A program made the position numbers and the translations under genes. A DNA stretch of 33,672 nt, from assembly GCA_964569315.1 (NCBI GenBank), contig CAZMUZ010000032.1, positions 1 through 33,672 of the forward strand, written 5' to 3'. Source of the stretch: CADEFF01 sp964569315 (lineage in GTDB: Bacteria; Pseudomonadota; Alphaproteobacteria; Dongiales; Dongiaceae). Below the pieces are notes generated by a model, which searched no databases, was not told the DNA's origin, and saw only the letters and a list, made by a program, of their open reading frames with translations. This document shows, piece by piece, positions 1-7,532 of the stretch (the stretch's first letter is position 1; each line of letters begins with the position of its first letter).

Positions 1-2018
1 ATCGGGTTCACGACCTTGCCGAAATCGTCGACCGCCGCCCAATTGGCGATCTTCGTCACGCCGGTATCCGGATCGATCTCGACCTCGCAGATATGGACCC
101 CGGCGGGGTAGGTGAAATTCGCCGGGTCGTAGAAGGCGGTCTCGTCGAGCCCGGGCTCCAGGTCCTTCGGATAGTTGTGCGGCACATAGGCGGCGAAGGC
201 GATCTCGCCGATCGACTTCGTCTTGTCGGTGCCGGCGACCCGGAAGGTGCCCTTGGCATAGGTGATGTCGTCCACCGAGGCTTCGAGCAGGTGGGCGGCG
301 ATCTTCTTTCCCTTGGCGATGATCTTGTCCGCTGCCTTCGCCGCGGCCGAGCCGCCGACCGCGAGGCTGCGCGATCCGTAGGTGCCCATGCCGAACGGGA
401 CCTGCGAGGTGTCGCCATGGACCACGGTGATGTTCTCGATCGGCAGGCCGAGCATGTCGCCGACGACCTGGGCAAGGGTGGTTTCATGGCCCTGCCCGTG
501 GCTGTGCGAGCCGGTGAGCACCTGGGCCGTGCCAGTCGGGTTGAAACGGATCTGCGCCGACTCCCAGAGCCCGACGCCGGCCCCGAGCGATCCGACCACC
601 GCCGAAGGGGCGATGCCGCAGGCCTCGATATAGGCCGAGAAGCCGATGCCGCGGAGCTTGCCCCGCTTGGCGGCCTCCGCCTTGCGGCCGGCGAAGCCCG
701 CATAGTCGGCAAGCTTCATTGCCTCGTCGAGCGCCTTGGCGTAGTTGCCGGAGTCGTATTGCAACGCCACCGGCGTCTGGTACGGGAACTGGTCCGGCTT
801 CACGAAATTGCGCCGGCGGATCTCGGCGGGGTCCATCTTCATCTCGCGCGCCGCGACCTCGACGATGCGCTCCACCACATAGGTCGCCTCCGGCCGTCCG
901 GCACCGCGATAGGCGTCGACCGGCGCGGTATTGGTGAAGACGGCCTTCACGTTGGCGGAGATGATCGGCGTGGTGTATTGGCCGGCGAGCAGCGTCGCAT
1001 AGAGATAGGTCGGCACGCAGGTGGCGAAGGTCGAGAGATAGGCGCCCATCGCGGCCAGCGTCTCGACCTTCATGGCGGTGAACTTGCCGTCCTTGTCCAT
1101 GCCGAGTTCGACATGGGTGACGTGGTCGCGGCCATGCGCATCGGAGAGGAAGGATTCGCTGCGTTCGGCGGTCCATTTCACCGGGCGCCGCACCTTCTTC
1201 GCCGCCCACAGGCAGACGACCTCTTCCGCGTAGCAGAAGATCTTGGAGCCGAAGCCGCCGCCGACATCCGGCGCGATCACCCGAACGCGATGCTCGGGGA
1301 TGCCGAGAATGAAGGCGCAGAGGATGAGCCGCAGCACATGCGGATTCTGGCTCGTGGAGTGGCAGGTATAGCTGTCGGTGCCGCCGTCGTATTCGCCGAT
1401 GGCCGCGCGCGGCTCCATGGCGTTCGGGATGAGGCGGTTATTGACGAGATCGAGCTTCGCGACGTGATGCGCCTTGGCGAGCTCGGCGTCGACCTGGGCC
1501 GGATCGCCCAGCAGCCAGTCGTAGCAGAGGTTCTGCGGCGTGTCGGCATGTAGCTGCGGCGCCTTCGCATCCATCGCCTTCGCGACATCGACGACGGCCG
1601 GCAGCACCTCGTAATCCACCTCGATCTTCTCGGCCGCGTCCTTGGCATTGGCCAGCGTGTCGGCGATCACGACCGCGACATGATCGCCCACATAACGGAC
1701 CTTCTCATGCGCGAGGATCGGATGCGGCGGCGCCTTGTGCGGCTTACCGTGGCGGTCGGTCACGGTCCAGCCGCAGATCAGCCCGCCGATCTTGTCGGCA
1801 GCCACGTCCGCGCCGGTGAAGACCGCGACGACGCCGGTCGATTTCGCGGCGCCGCCGGTATCGACCTTGCGGAGACTGGCATGCGCGTGGGGCGAGCGGA
1901 GGAAGTAGGCGTAGAGCTGGCCATGGACGTTGATGTCGTCCGTGTAGTGGCCCTGCCCGGTGAGGAAGCGGTGGTCTTCCTTGCGGAGCGCGCGAGCGCC
2001 GATGCCTGAATCAGCCAT
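1..2018 (-). CDS. coxL: Aerobic CO dehydrogenase-like molybdenum hydroxylase, large subunit (form II CoxL), partial
   Basis: This is the molybdopterin-binding catalytic subunit of a xanthine-oxidase-family hydroxylase. The gene starts at an ATG at 2018, three bases after the coxS stop, and runs off the left edge after 672 codons, so the C-terminus is missing. Visible family motifs are the N-terminal RKEDHRFLTGQGHYTDD, VGGGFGSK, and the substrate-loop motif AYRGAGR at residues 369-375. There are also the cofactor-binding stretches GSHSHGQGHETTLAQ and GTYGSRSLAVGG. True form I CO dehydrogenases carry AYRCSFR in that loop; AYRGAGR marks form II (family knowledge). The real substrate is therefore uncertain and may be an aldehyde, a purine or another small compound rather than CO. 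It is translationally close to coxS. The FAD subunit (CoxM) is not seen in the window and could lie beyond the left edge. Confidence 0.93.
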   Translation of the reverse strand, partial: MADSGIGARALRKEDHRFLTGQGHYTDDINVHGQLYAYFLRSPHAHASLRKVDTGGAAKSTGVVAVFTGADVAADKIGGLICGWTVTDRHGKPHKAPPHPILAHEKVRYVGDHVAVVIADTLANAKDAAEKIEVDYEVLPAVVDVAKAMDAKAPQLHADTPQNLCYDWLLGDPAQVDAELAKAHHVAKLDLVNNRLIPNAMEPRAAIGEYDGGTDSYTCHSTSQNPHVLRLILCAFILGIPEHRVRVIAPDVGGGFGSKIFCYAEEVVCLWAAKKVRRPVKWTAERSESFLSDAHGRDHVTHVELGMDKDGKFTAMKVETLAAMGAYLSTFATCVPTYLYATLLAGQYTTPIISANVKAVFTNTAPVDAYRGAGRPEATYVVERIVEVAAREMKMDPAEIRRRNFVKPDQFPYQTPVALQYDSGNYAKALDEAMKLADYAGFAGRKAEAAKRGKLRGIGFSAYIEACGIAPSAVVGSLGAGVGLWESAQIRFNPTGTAQVLTGSHSHGQGHETTLAQVVGDMLGLPIENITVVHGDTSQVPFGMGTYGSRSLAVGGSAAAKAADKIIAKGKKIAAHLLEASVDDITYAKGTFRVAGTDKTKSIGEIAFAAYVPHNYPKDLEPGLDETAFYDPANFTYPAGVHICEVEIDPDTGVTKIANWAAVDDFGKVVNP

Positions 2019-2021
2019 GGC

Positions 2022-2489
2022 TCAGCTCCTCATCGCTTTCGCGCCGGCCTGGATGGCCTTCACGATGTTCTGGTAGCCGGTGCAGCGGCAGATATTCCCC
2101 TCGAGCCATTCGCGCACCTGCTGCTCGTCGGGATCGGGGATCTGCTGCACGAGATCGAGCGCGCTCATCACCATGCCGGGGGTACAGAAGCCGCATTGCA
2201 GCCCGTGGTTCTCGCGGAAGGCCGCCTGCATCGGATGCAGGTCGCCGCCATTGGCCAGGCCCTCGATCGTGGTGACCTTGGCGCCCTCGGCCTGGACGGC
2301 GAGCAGGGTGCAGCTCTTCACCGACTTGCCGTTCACATGGACCACGCAGGCGCCGCATTGGCTGGTGTCGCAGCCCACATGCGTGCCGGTCAGGCCGAGC
2401 TTGTCGCGGATAAACTGAACGAGCAGCGTCCGGGATTCGACCTCGCCCGAAACAGCCTTGCCGTTCACCGTCATCGATGCGGTGGGCAT
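2022..2489 (-). CDS. coxS: [2Fe-2S] small subunit of CO dehydrogenase/xanthine dehydrogenase family (CoxS)
   Basis: This is the iron-sulfur electron-transfer subunit, 155 residues. The plant-ferredoxin-type cluster is bound by C40, C45, C48 and C60. The second, all-helical domain has C99-G-F-C102 and C134-R-C136-TGYQNI. All eight expected cysteines are present and the length is normal for the family. I chose the ATG at 2489 because a strong ribosome-binding site (GGGAGG) sits about seven bases upstream. An in-frame start 27 bases further upstream lacks one. The stop is followed after three bases by the coxL start, so the two subunits are surely co-translated. Electrons would pass from the molybdenum centre of CoxL through these two clusters to a FAD subunit that is not present in this window. 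Confidence 0.95.
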   Translation of the reverse strand: MPTASMTVNGKAVSGEVESRTLLVQFIRDKLGLTGTHVGCDTSQCGACVVHVNGKSVKSCTLLAVQAEGAKVTTIEGLANGGDLHPMQAAFRENHGLQCGFCTPGMVMSALDLVQQIPDPDEQQVREWLEGNICRCTGYQNIVKAIQAGAKAMRS

Positions 2490-2677
2490 TGAATCCTCCC
2501 TCGTGATTACGGCCACGGATTCTGCCGGCCCGCAGCCTCACTCCCAGCCGGTTCGCCCCGGCGAATATCTCGGAAGCGCAAATCGGCGGCGGCCGAAATG
2601 CGATTTCTTGCAAATCAGTCTTTATGCATCGCCGAACAACGTCAAGACCGAACGGGGCCGCGCGGCGGCGGCGGCCG
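2490..2677 (-). promoter_or_regulatory. Spacer between coxG-like gene and coxS, possible internal promoter
   Basis: A 188-base gap separates the CoxG-like gene from coxS, unlike the 3-base gaps on either side. On the minus strand TTGACG (2645-2640) is followed 15 bases later by TAAAGA (2624-2619). The spacing is shorter than ideal, so this is only a weak candidate promoter for coxSL. No coding sequence is apparent. Confidence 0.3.
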
Positions 2678-3349
2678 TCAGCGACCGAAAATCAGCAGCA
2701 GGCCGACCACGACGACGATGAGCCCGCCGATCCACAGCGTGGCCGGCAGGCCGCGGGCGCGGGCGGGTGGCGACGCCGGGGCGGGCGCCGGCCGCGCATC
2801 CGGCGCGGCATCCGATGCGGCGGGAAACGGTGCCGGGGGAAGGGGGGCTGCGGGCGGCACCGCGCTTTCGGCCGTGGCGGCGGGCGCCGAAGCGGCGGCG
2901 TTCTCCTCGGCGACGATTTCGGCGAAGCGGCCGAAAAATTCGTCGGCGATCTTGCGCGCGCTGCCGTCGATGAGGCGCGACCCGATCTGCGCGATCTTGC
3001 CGCCGACGGAGGCCTGCACGACGTAACGCAGGATGGTCTCCTGGCCGGTCTCGTCAGGCTCGAGCTTGACGGTGGCGCCGCCCTTGGCGAAACCCGCAGC
3101 GCCGCCCTGGCCTTCGCCGACGATGCGATAGCCGTTCGGCGGATCGAGATCGGTCAGCGTCACCTTGCCGCCGAACTTCGCGGCGACCGGCCCGATCTTC
3201 GCGGTGACCTTGGCGGTGAACTCCGTGTCGGAAATCTTGTCGATCTCCTCGCAGCCCGGGATGCTGCGCTTCAGGATCTCGGGATCGTTGAGCGCGCGCC
3301 ATACGAGGTCGCGCGGCGCCGCGATACGATGTTCGCCCGTCAGGTCCAT
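2678..3349 (-). CDS. coxG: CoxG-like SRPBCC-fold protein with C-terminal membrane anchor
   Basis: The protein has 223 residues. Residues 1 to about 150 form the SRPBCC/CoxG domain, recognisable from MDLTGEHRIAAPRDLVWRAL, the SIPGCEE motif and the ASVGGKIAQIGSRLIDG stretch. A proline/alanine-rich linker follows (about 155-200). One hydrophobic helix at about 205-221 ends in IFGR and should anchor the protein to the cytoplasmic membrane. In carboxydotrophs CoxG helps recruit CO dehydrogenase to the membrane (family knowledge). Here it probably does the same for the neighbouring form II enzyme. The start at 3349 lies three bases after the stop of the upstream transporter gene, which suggests one transcript. 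Confidence 0.88.
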   Translation of the reverse strand: MDLTGEHRIAAPRDLVWRALNDPEILKRSIPGCEEIDKISDTEFTAKVTAKIGPVAAKFGGKVTLTDLDPPNGYRIVGEGQGGAAGFAKGGATVKLEPDETGQETILRYVVQASVGGKIAQIGSRLIDGSARKIADEFFGRFAEIVAEENAAASAPAATAESAVPPAAPLPPAPFPAASDAAPDARPAPAPASPPARARGLPATLWIGGLIVVVVGLLLIFGR

Positions 3350-3352
3350 GGC

Positions 3353-4702
3353 TCAGCCTCCCGTCAGATAGCGGCAATATACATAGATCGTCGCGACGAC
3401 GATGCTCATAAGCATCATGGGGAAGGCGAGCAAGGTGAAGGTGATGAATCGGAAGGGCACGCCGGCGCGCTCGGCGAAGCCGGCGACCGTCAGGTTGGCG
3501 CTGGCGCCGATCAGCGTGCCGTTGCCGCCGAGGCAGGCGCCGAGCGAGAGCGACCACCAGAGGGGCAGCAGCCCGTCGGGGCCGCCGAAGGCCGGCGCCA
3601 TGTTCTGAATCACCGGGATCATCGTCGCCACGAAGGGAATGTTGTCGACGATCGCCGACAGCAGCGCCGAGCCCCAGAGAATGGCGAGCGCGGTCAAGGC
3701 GAGATCGCCGTCGGTCGTTTCGATCAGCCTATGCGCGAGGATGTCGAGCAGCCCCGCATGTTCGACGCCGGCCACGATGCCGAAGAGGCCGATGAAGAAG
3801 AAGATCGTGATCCACTCCACCTCGCCGAAGATGCCATGCACGTGATGCGTCTGCTCCTCGGGCGTTCGCGGCCAGCAATCGAGCAGCAACAGGAGTGCAG
3901 CACCTCCGAGCGCGATGCTGCCGGGCTGGAGGTGAATGTGATGGCCGCCGATGAAGGCGGCGATCACGAGGCCGAGCACGCCGATCGACTGCCAGAGCAG
4001 CCGGCGGTCGACGATGGCTTCGCGCGGGCTCATCGCCATCACGCGCTCGCGCGCTTCCGCGGTGCCGGTCATGCGGCGGCCCCAGATCAGGTGGTTGATC
4101 AGCATCTGGAGCAGGAGGATGACGATCACGACGGGCGCGAGGTTGATGACGAAATCGTTGAAGGAAAGGCCGGTCGCGGAGCCGATCAAGATGTTGGGGG
4201 GGTCGCCGATGAGCGTCGCCGTGCCGCCGATGTTCGAGGCGATGATCTGCGTGAAGAGGAAGGGGTAGGGCGGCACTTTCAGCTCGGCCGTGATGGCGAG
4301 GGTCACCGGCGCCATCAGCAGGACCGTGGTGACGTTGTCGAGCAGCGCGGAAACGATCGCGGTCACGAGGGTGAGGAGTGCCAGGATCGCCCAGGGCCGT
4401 CCCTGCGCCGTCTTCGCCGACCAGATCGCGAGCGCCTGGAACATGCCGCTGCGGCGCGTTTGCGCGACGAGCAGCATCATGCCGGTCAGGAGCGTGAGGG
4501 TGTTGAAGTCCTGCGCATCGACCGCCTGGTCCTGATCGATGACGCCGACCAGGATCATCAGGATCATGCCGATCACCGCGACGATCGCGCGGTTGATCCG
4601 GTCGGTGATGACGACCCCGTAGGTCAGCACGAGGATCGCGGTGCTGACCCACAGCGGGTCGAGGCCGAAAATGACGCTATGAGCCTGGGATAGGTCCGGC
4701 AT
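3353..4702 (-). CDS. ArsB/NhaD-type (SLC13/P-protein-like) ion transporter
   Basis: This is a polytopic membrane protein of 449 residues with about 11-12 hydrophobic segments. It belongs to the ion-transporter superfamily that includes ArsB, NhaD and the P-protein. The two pseudo-symmetric hallmark motifs are present in both halves. SALLDNVTTVLLMAPVT and ASNIGGTATLIGDPPN lie in the first half; SAIVDNIPFVATMIPV and CLGGNGTLIGASAN lie in the second. The transported ion cannot be told from sequence; anions such as arsenite or dicarboxylates, or Na+/H+ exchange, are all possible in the family. It is first in an apparent operon with the CoxG-like gene (3-base gap). A link to the molybdenum hydroxylase is inferred from position only. 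Confidence 0.85.
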   Translation of the reverse strand: MPDLSQAHSVIFGLDPLWVSTAILVLTYGVVITDRINRAIVAVIGMILMILVGVIDQDQAVDAQDFNTLTLLTGMMLLVAQTRRSGMFQALAIWSAKTAQGRPWAILALLTLVTAIVSALLDNVTTVLLMAPVTLAITAELKVPPYPFLFTQIIASNIGGTATLIGDPPNILIGSATGLSFNDFVINLAPVVIVILLLQMLINHLIWGRRMTGTAEARERVMAMSPREAIVDRRLLWQSIGVLGLVIAAFIGGHHIHLQPGSIALGGAALLLLLDCWPRTPEEQTHHVHGIFGEVEWITIFFFIGLFGIVAGVEHAGLLDILAHRLIETTDGDLALTALAILWGSALLSAIVDNIPFVATMIPVIQNMAPAFGGPDGLLPLWWSLSLGACLGGNGTLIGASANLTVAGFAERAGVPFRFITFTLLAFPMMLMSIVVATIYVYCRYLTGG

Positions 4703-4833
4703 GTCGCTGCGCTTCGGGTGGGGCCGGCATGTCGGCGAGGGAGTCGTCGATAAGAGCCTTCGCCGCCGCGCTTCCGCTTGTCAAGGCGGATCGGCCGCCT
4801 TGTCCGCCGCTTGGCGCCTGCTAGAGTGCGCGG

Positions 4834-5286
4834 ATGCGGTTCCCTTCGATCTGCGCCGTCCTGATCGCCTTCCTGGCGCTGGGCCGTGCGCCGGCGAGCG
4901 CCGATTCCGACCTTCTCGTCATCGATACCGCGAGCGGCCCGCAGAGTTTCCGGGTCGAGATCGCGGTCTCGCCGGAACAGCGGCAGCAGGGACTGATGTA
5001 TCGGGAATCGCTCGCGGTCGATGCAGGCATGCTGTTCCTCTATGGCGAGGACCGGCAGGTCCGGATGTGGATGAAGAACACGCTCATCCCGCTCGACATG
5101 ATCTTCATCCGGCGCGACGGCACGGTGGAATCGGTCGCCGAGCGCACGATCCCGCTATCGACGGCGATCGTCGCCTCGAAGGGCGATGTCGCGGCGGTAC
5201 TCGAAGTGAATGGCGGAACCGCCGCGCGCCTCGGCATCAGGCCGGGCGACCGGGTGCGTCACACGGCCTTCGGCAATAGCGGCTGA
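4834..5286 (+). CDS. DUF192 family exported protein
   Basis: This protein of 150 residues has an N-terminal signal peptide (hydrophobic stretch at 5-17, likely cleavage near ASA-D). A complete DUF192 domain follows. Visible DUF192 features are the VSPEQRQQGLMYRESL segment, the MLFLYGEDRQVRMWMKNTLIPLDMIFI core, and the C-terminal VLEVNGGTAARLGIRPGDRV. The family is widespread in bacteria and its biochemical role is unknown, so none is claimed here. The start at 4834 has only a weak ribosome-binding site. The gene diverges from the ion transporter and converges with the small exported-protein gene, so it is probably monocistronic. Confidence 0.9.
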   Translation: MRFPSICAVLIAFLALGRAPASADSDLLVIDTASGPQSFRVEIAVSPEQRQQGLMYRESLAVDAGMLFLYGEDRQVRMWMKNTLIPLDMIFIRRDGTVESVAERTIPLSTAIVASKGDVAAVLEVNGGTAARLGIRPGDRVRHTAFGNSG

Positions 5287-5305
5287 CGCCGCCTCGCCTG
5301 CTTTG

Positions 5306-5611
5306 TCAGAGCGCCTGGCCGGCCTGTGCCAGCGGCAGGGTCTCCTGCCAGTCCTTGCCGGCGGCGACCATGCAGGACACGCCGTTCGGCGCGGTGAGGA
5401 TGATGGTCCATGTGCCGCCGGTACCGGAGGTCAGCACTTCGAGCAGCTTGCCGTTGTTGGCGACGGCTACGGCAACCGGGATTTCCTTGTAGCGGTTGGC
5501 GAGCTCCTTCACCACGTCGCTACGCGGAGCGCAGGCGGGCTCGGCCGTCACGGCCGAAGCGCCGAAGCCGAGCAGGATCGCAGACAGGATGAGTGATCGG
5601 TGCCATCGCAT
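5306..5611 (-). CDS. Small exported protein of unknown function
   Basis: This predicted periplasmic protein has 101 residues. It has a clear signal peptide (MRWHRSLILSA then a hydrophobic run, cleavage near VTA-E) and two cysteines in the mature part that could form a disulfide. The mature domain contains AVAVANNGKLLEVL and GTGGTWTIILTAPNGVSCMV, a pattern I have the impression of having seen in alphaproteobacterial hypothetical proteins, but I cannot name a family. The ATG at 5611 is chosen because AAGGAG lies just upstream and the signal peptide begins there. An in-frame start 60 bases upstream would bury the signal sequence. A CtrA-like TTAA-N7-TTAA site lies 88-102 bases upstream of the start. 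Confidence 0.75.
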   Translation of the reverse strand: MRWHRSLILSAILLGFGASAVTAEPACAPRSDVVKELANRYKEIPVAVAVANNGKLLEVLTSGTGGTWTIILTAPNGVSCMVAAGKDWQETLPLAQAGQAL

Positions 5612-5698
5612 GGCGGGTCTCCTTACCTGGAGAGAAGGAACGGTCGTCCTGACCGTTCGCTGATCGGCCAAGCCTGGGCCGCAAGCGTCAACGAGCGC

Positions 5699-5713
5699 TT
5701 AACGCGCGCTTAA
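5699..5713. promoter_or_regulatory. CtrA-like full binding site TTAA-N7-TTAA
   Basis: The sequence TTAACGCGCGCTTAA matches the Caulobacter CtrA consensus TTAA-N7-TTAA exactly and stands in GC-rich surroundings. It is also part of a direct repeat GCGCTTAA at 5695-5702 and 5706-5713. It lies upstream of the small exported-protein gene. Binding is inferred from the motif only. Confidence 0.45.
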
Positions 5714-5765
5714 GAAAGGGTAAGAATCGCGGCGTGTTTTCCGCAGTTTTCCGAGGCTTCCCGGC

Positions 5766-6428
5766 CTATCGCCGGCGGGCGAGGGTGAGGCCGTCCCCGA
5801 TCGGCACCAGCGAGATCGTGACGCGCTCGTCCTCGAGGAGCTTGGCGTTCAGTCGGCGGATCGCGACCGTGTCCTCGTCCGTTTTCGTGGTATCGGCGAC
5901 CGCTCCGTCCCAGAGGGTGTTGTCGATCGCGATGAGGCCGCCCGGCCGCACCAGCCGCAGCGCCCGTTCGTAATAGCCGTCATAATTGGTCTTGTCGGCA
6001 TCGATGAAGGCGAAGTCGAACTTGCCGGCCTCGCCCTTGGCGAGAAGAGCATCGAGGGTGACGAGCGCGGGCCCGAGCTTGAGCTCGATGCGGTCGGCAA
6101 GGCCGGCCTCCTGCCAGTAGCGACGGGCGACGGCGGTATATTCCTCGCTGATGTCGCAACAGACGAGACGGCCCTGCGGCCCCATGGACGAGGCGACGGC
6201 GAGCGCGCTGTAGCCGGTGAAGCTGCCGATCTCGAGCGCGCGCCGCGCACCGATGAGCTCGACCAGCATCGCCATGAATTGCCCCTGATCGGGCGAGATC
6301 TGCATCATGCTCATGGGCATGCGCGACGTCTCTTCGCGCAGCCGGCGCATCAACGGCGTCTCGCGCAGCCAGTTCGCCAGGATGTAGTCGTAGAGGCGAT
6401 CGTCGATGGGGAGGATGCTTTTAGACAA
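5766..6428 (-). CDS. Class I SAM-dependent O-methyltransferase (caffeoyl-CoA OMT-like)
   Basis: This is a cytosolic methyltransferase of the cation-dependent O-methyltransferase family 3, 220 residues, full length for the family. The SAM-binding motif ALEIGSFTGYSALAVA is at residues 64-79. The motif with the metal ligands is FDFAFIDADKTNYDGYYE (about 137-154), and D169-N170 follows in LIAIDNTLWDGAVAD. These match the metal-binding positions of catechol or caffeoyl-CoA type enzymes. The natural substrate is not deducible. The start at 6428 is preceded by a plausible GGAG ribosome-binding site. Neighbouring genes are unrelated, so it is probably transcribed alone or with the small gene upstream. 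Confidence 0.9.
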   Translation of the reverse strand: MSKSILPIDDRLYDYILANWLRETPLMRRLREETSRMPMSMMQISPDQGQFMAMLVELIGARRALEIGSFTGYSALAVASSMGPQGRLVCCDISEEYTAVARRYWQEAGLADRIELKLGPALVTLDALLAKGEAGKFDFAFIDADKTNYDGYYERALRLVRPGGLIAIDNTLWDGAVADTTKTDEDTVAIRRLNAKLLEDERVTISLVPIGDGLTLARRR

Positions 6429-6506
6429 GGGAGACTCCTGCGGCGCGTTCGCGCCGGCTGTTGCAGGCTCGACTACGTAACCGGCGCGCGGGGGCGCCGT
6501 CGATGC

Positions 6507-6734
6507 TCAGTTGGCGAGAAGCTGATACTGCATCCCGCGGCTGAGCGCGTCGGTCGCGACGGTCTTGCGGTGGCTGCGGTCCGACATGCAGATCAGCGCG
6601 GCATAGGACACGCCGTCCGATCCGCTGAAGGTCTGGGCCACCTCCCAAACGATACGCGGCGCATCGCTCTTGCGATAGCGCTGCCCCACGGCGACACGAG
6701 AATCGTGCGCCTTATTTCGCAACGATCCGAACAT
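6507..6734 (-). CDS. Small protein of unknown function
   Basis: This is a predicted soluble protein of 75 residues beginning MFGSLRNKAHDSRVAVGQRY. It has a hydrophilic first half, then a segment with alternating hydrophobic residues (IVWEVAQTF, SYAALICM), and ends in MQYQLLAN. It has no signal peptide or transmembrane helix. I do not recognise the family with certainty. It looks like a small alphaproteobacterial protein with one beta-rich domain. The ATG at 6734 is favoured over an in-frame start 48 bases upstream because the conserved-looking part begins there. A perfect 10-base inverted repeat lies about 120 bases upstream and may regulate it. Confidence 0.6.
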   Translation of the reverse strand: MFGSLRNKAHDSRVAVGQRYRKSDAPRIVWEVAQTFSGSDGVSYAALICMSDRSHRKTVATDALSRGMQYQLLAN

Positions 6735-6856
6735 GATCGAATTGTCCCCTGGTCCCCACACGCAATACCCACGCCCAAGCACTTGCTACGGATAAGAATT
6801 TATCAGCGGCAGGCCATTCGATCCAGTTAGGTCAATGGCCTTCCGCCGGTTTTTCG

Positions 6857-6882
6857 TAGATCGCATTATCTTATGCGATCTA
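6857..6882. promoter_or_regulatory. Perfect 10-bp inverted repeat, possible operator or hairpin
   Basis: TAGATCGCAT and ATGCGATCTA are perfect reverse complements separated by the six bases TATCTT. Neither side has the T-run of an intrinsic terminator. It lies between the sulfotransferase stop and the start of the small minus-strand gene at 6734. It could be an operator for that gene or an mRNA 3'-end hairpin for the sulfotransferase. Confidence 0.4.
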
Positions 6883-6959
6883 TCGCGCAAACAGAACGGC
6901 CTGGCGAGCGGCCTGAATCAAGGACCCGAAAGCGGTCGGATCGTCGGCGGGCGGAGCGG

Positions 6960-7532
6960 TTAGAGCCACATCTTGCGGCGCGGCTCGAGCGGCTTCACGC
7001 GCGGAAACTCGACCGACGGGACGGGCAGGGCGAGGAAGCGGCAGAGCTTCTCCCACCCGTCGCCTTTGGCGAAATCCATGACGAGAAGCTGGTCGGGCCG
7101 CTCGCGAAAATGCGCCAGCACGTCGCGATTGTGCCGCTCGTAGCGCTCCCGGAAGGTCGCCTCGTTGCCTCGCGGCGCATCGACGCCATAGATCCAGCGG
7201 CGCATCGGCGAATGGCGGTCCTTGAAGAAGCCGACCATGCTGGCGAGCCAATCCTCCGTGTCGCGGACGGTCAGCACGAACTTGGCCTCCGGGTACCACC
7301 CATGCAGCTCGCGATAGAGGATCGGCCAGGGATTGTCCTGGAAGGCGTCATAGTGCGGCGTGAGCTCGCGCGCGATGGCGACCGCCCGATCCGCGACCGC
7401 GGGATCGGCGGTCGCGACGTCGCCGCAGACCCGATAGCCGAGCTTTGCCAGCGCCTGGCCGAGGCTGGTCGTGCCGGTCTTGTGGAAGCCGATGCCGAAG
7501 ACCTTGGGCGTTTTCAGGGATGCGTCGCTCAT
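6960..7532 (-). CDS. Sulfotransferase family protein (PAPS-dependent, short form)
   Basis: This protein of 190 residues opens with the sulfotransferase P-loop-like PAPS-binding signature FGIGFHKTGTTSLGQAL near residues 12-28. A second cofactor-binding element, FVLTVRDTEDWLASMVGFF, follows. It then has the YERHNRDVLAHFRERPDQLLVMDFAKGDGWEKLCRFL pattern common in bacterial and eukaryotic sulfotransferase-like proteins. The acceptor is unknown; such enzymes act on carbohydrates, lipids or small molecules. The ATG at 7532 is preferred because the P-loop begins shortly after it. A start 135 bases upstream would add a low-complexity basic leader. No operon partner is evident. Confidence 0.82.
   Translation of the reverse strand: MSDASLKTPKVFGIGFHKTGTTSLGQALAKLGYRVCGDVATADPAVADRAVAIARELTPHYDAFQDNPWPILYRELHGWYPEAKFVLTVRDTEDWLASMVGFFKDRHSPMRRWIYGVDAPRGNEATFRERYERHNRDVLAHFRERPDQLLVMDFAKGDGWEKLCRFLALPVPSVEFPRVKPLEPRRKMWL

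Noticed and set aside
92..1553. Plus-strand open frame of 486 codons at the left edge
   Set aside because: It is antisense to coxL, whose cofactor-binding motifs are clear in the minus-strand frame running off the left edge.
2624..4693. Plus-strand open frame of 689 codons
   Set aside because: It lies antisense to the CoxG-like gene and the ion transporter, both clear families. Its translation is rich in Arg, Asp, Glu and His with no domain, as expected for the reverse of high-GC membrane-protein coding DNA.
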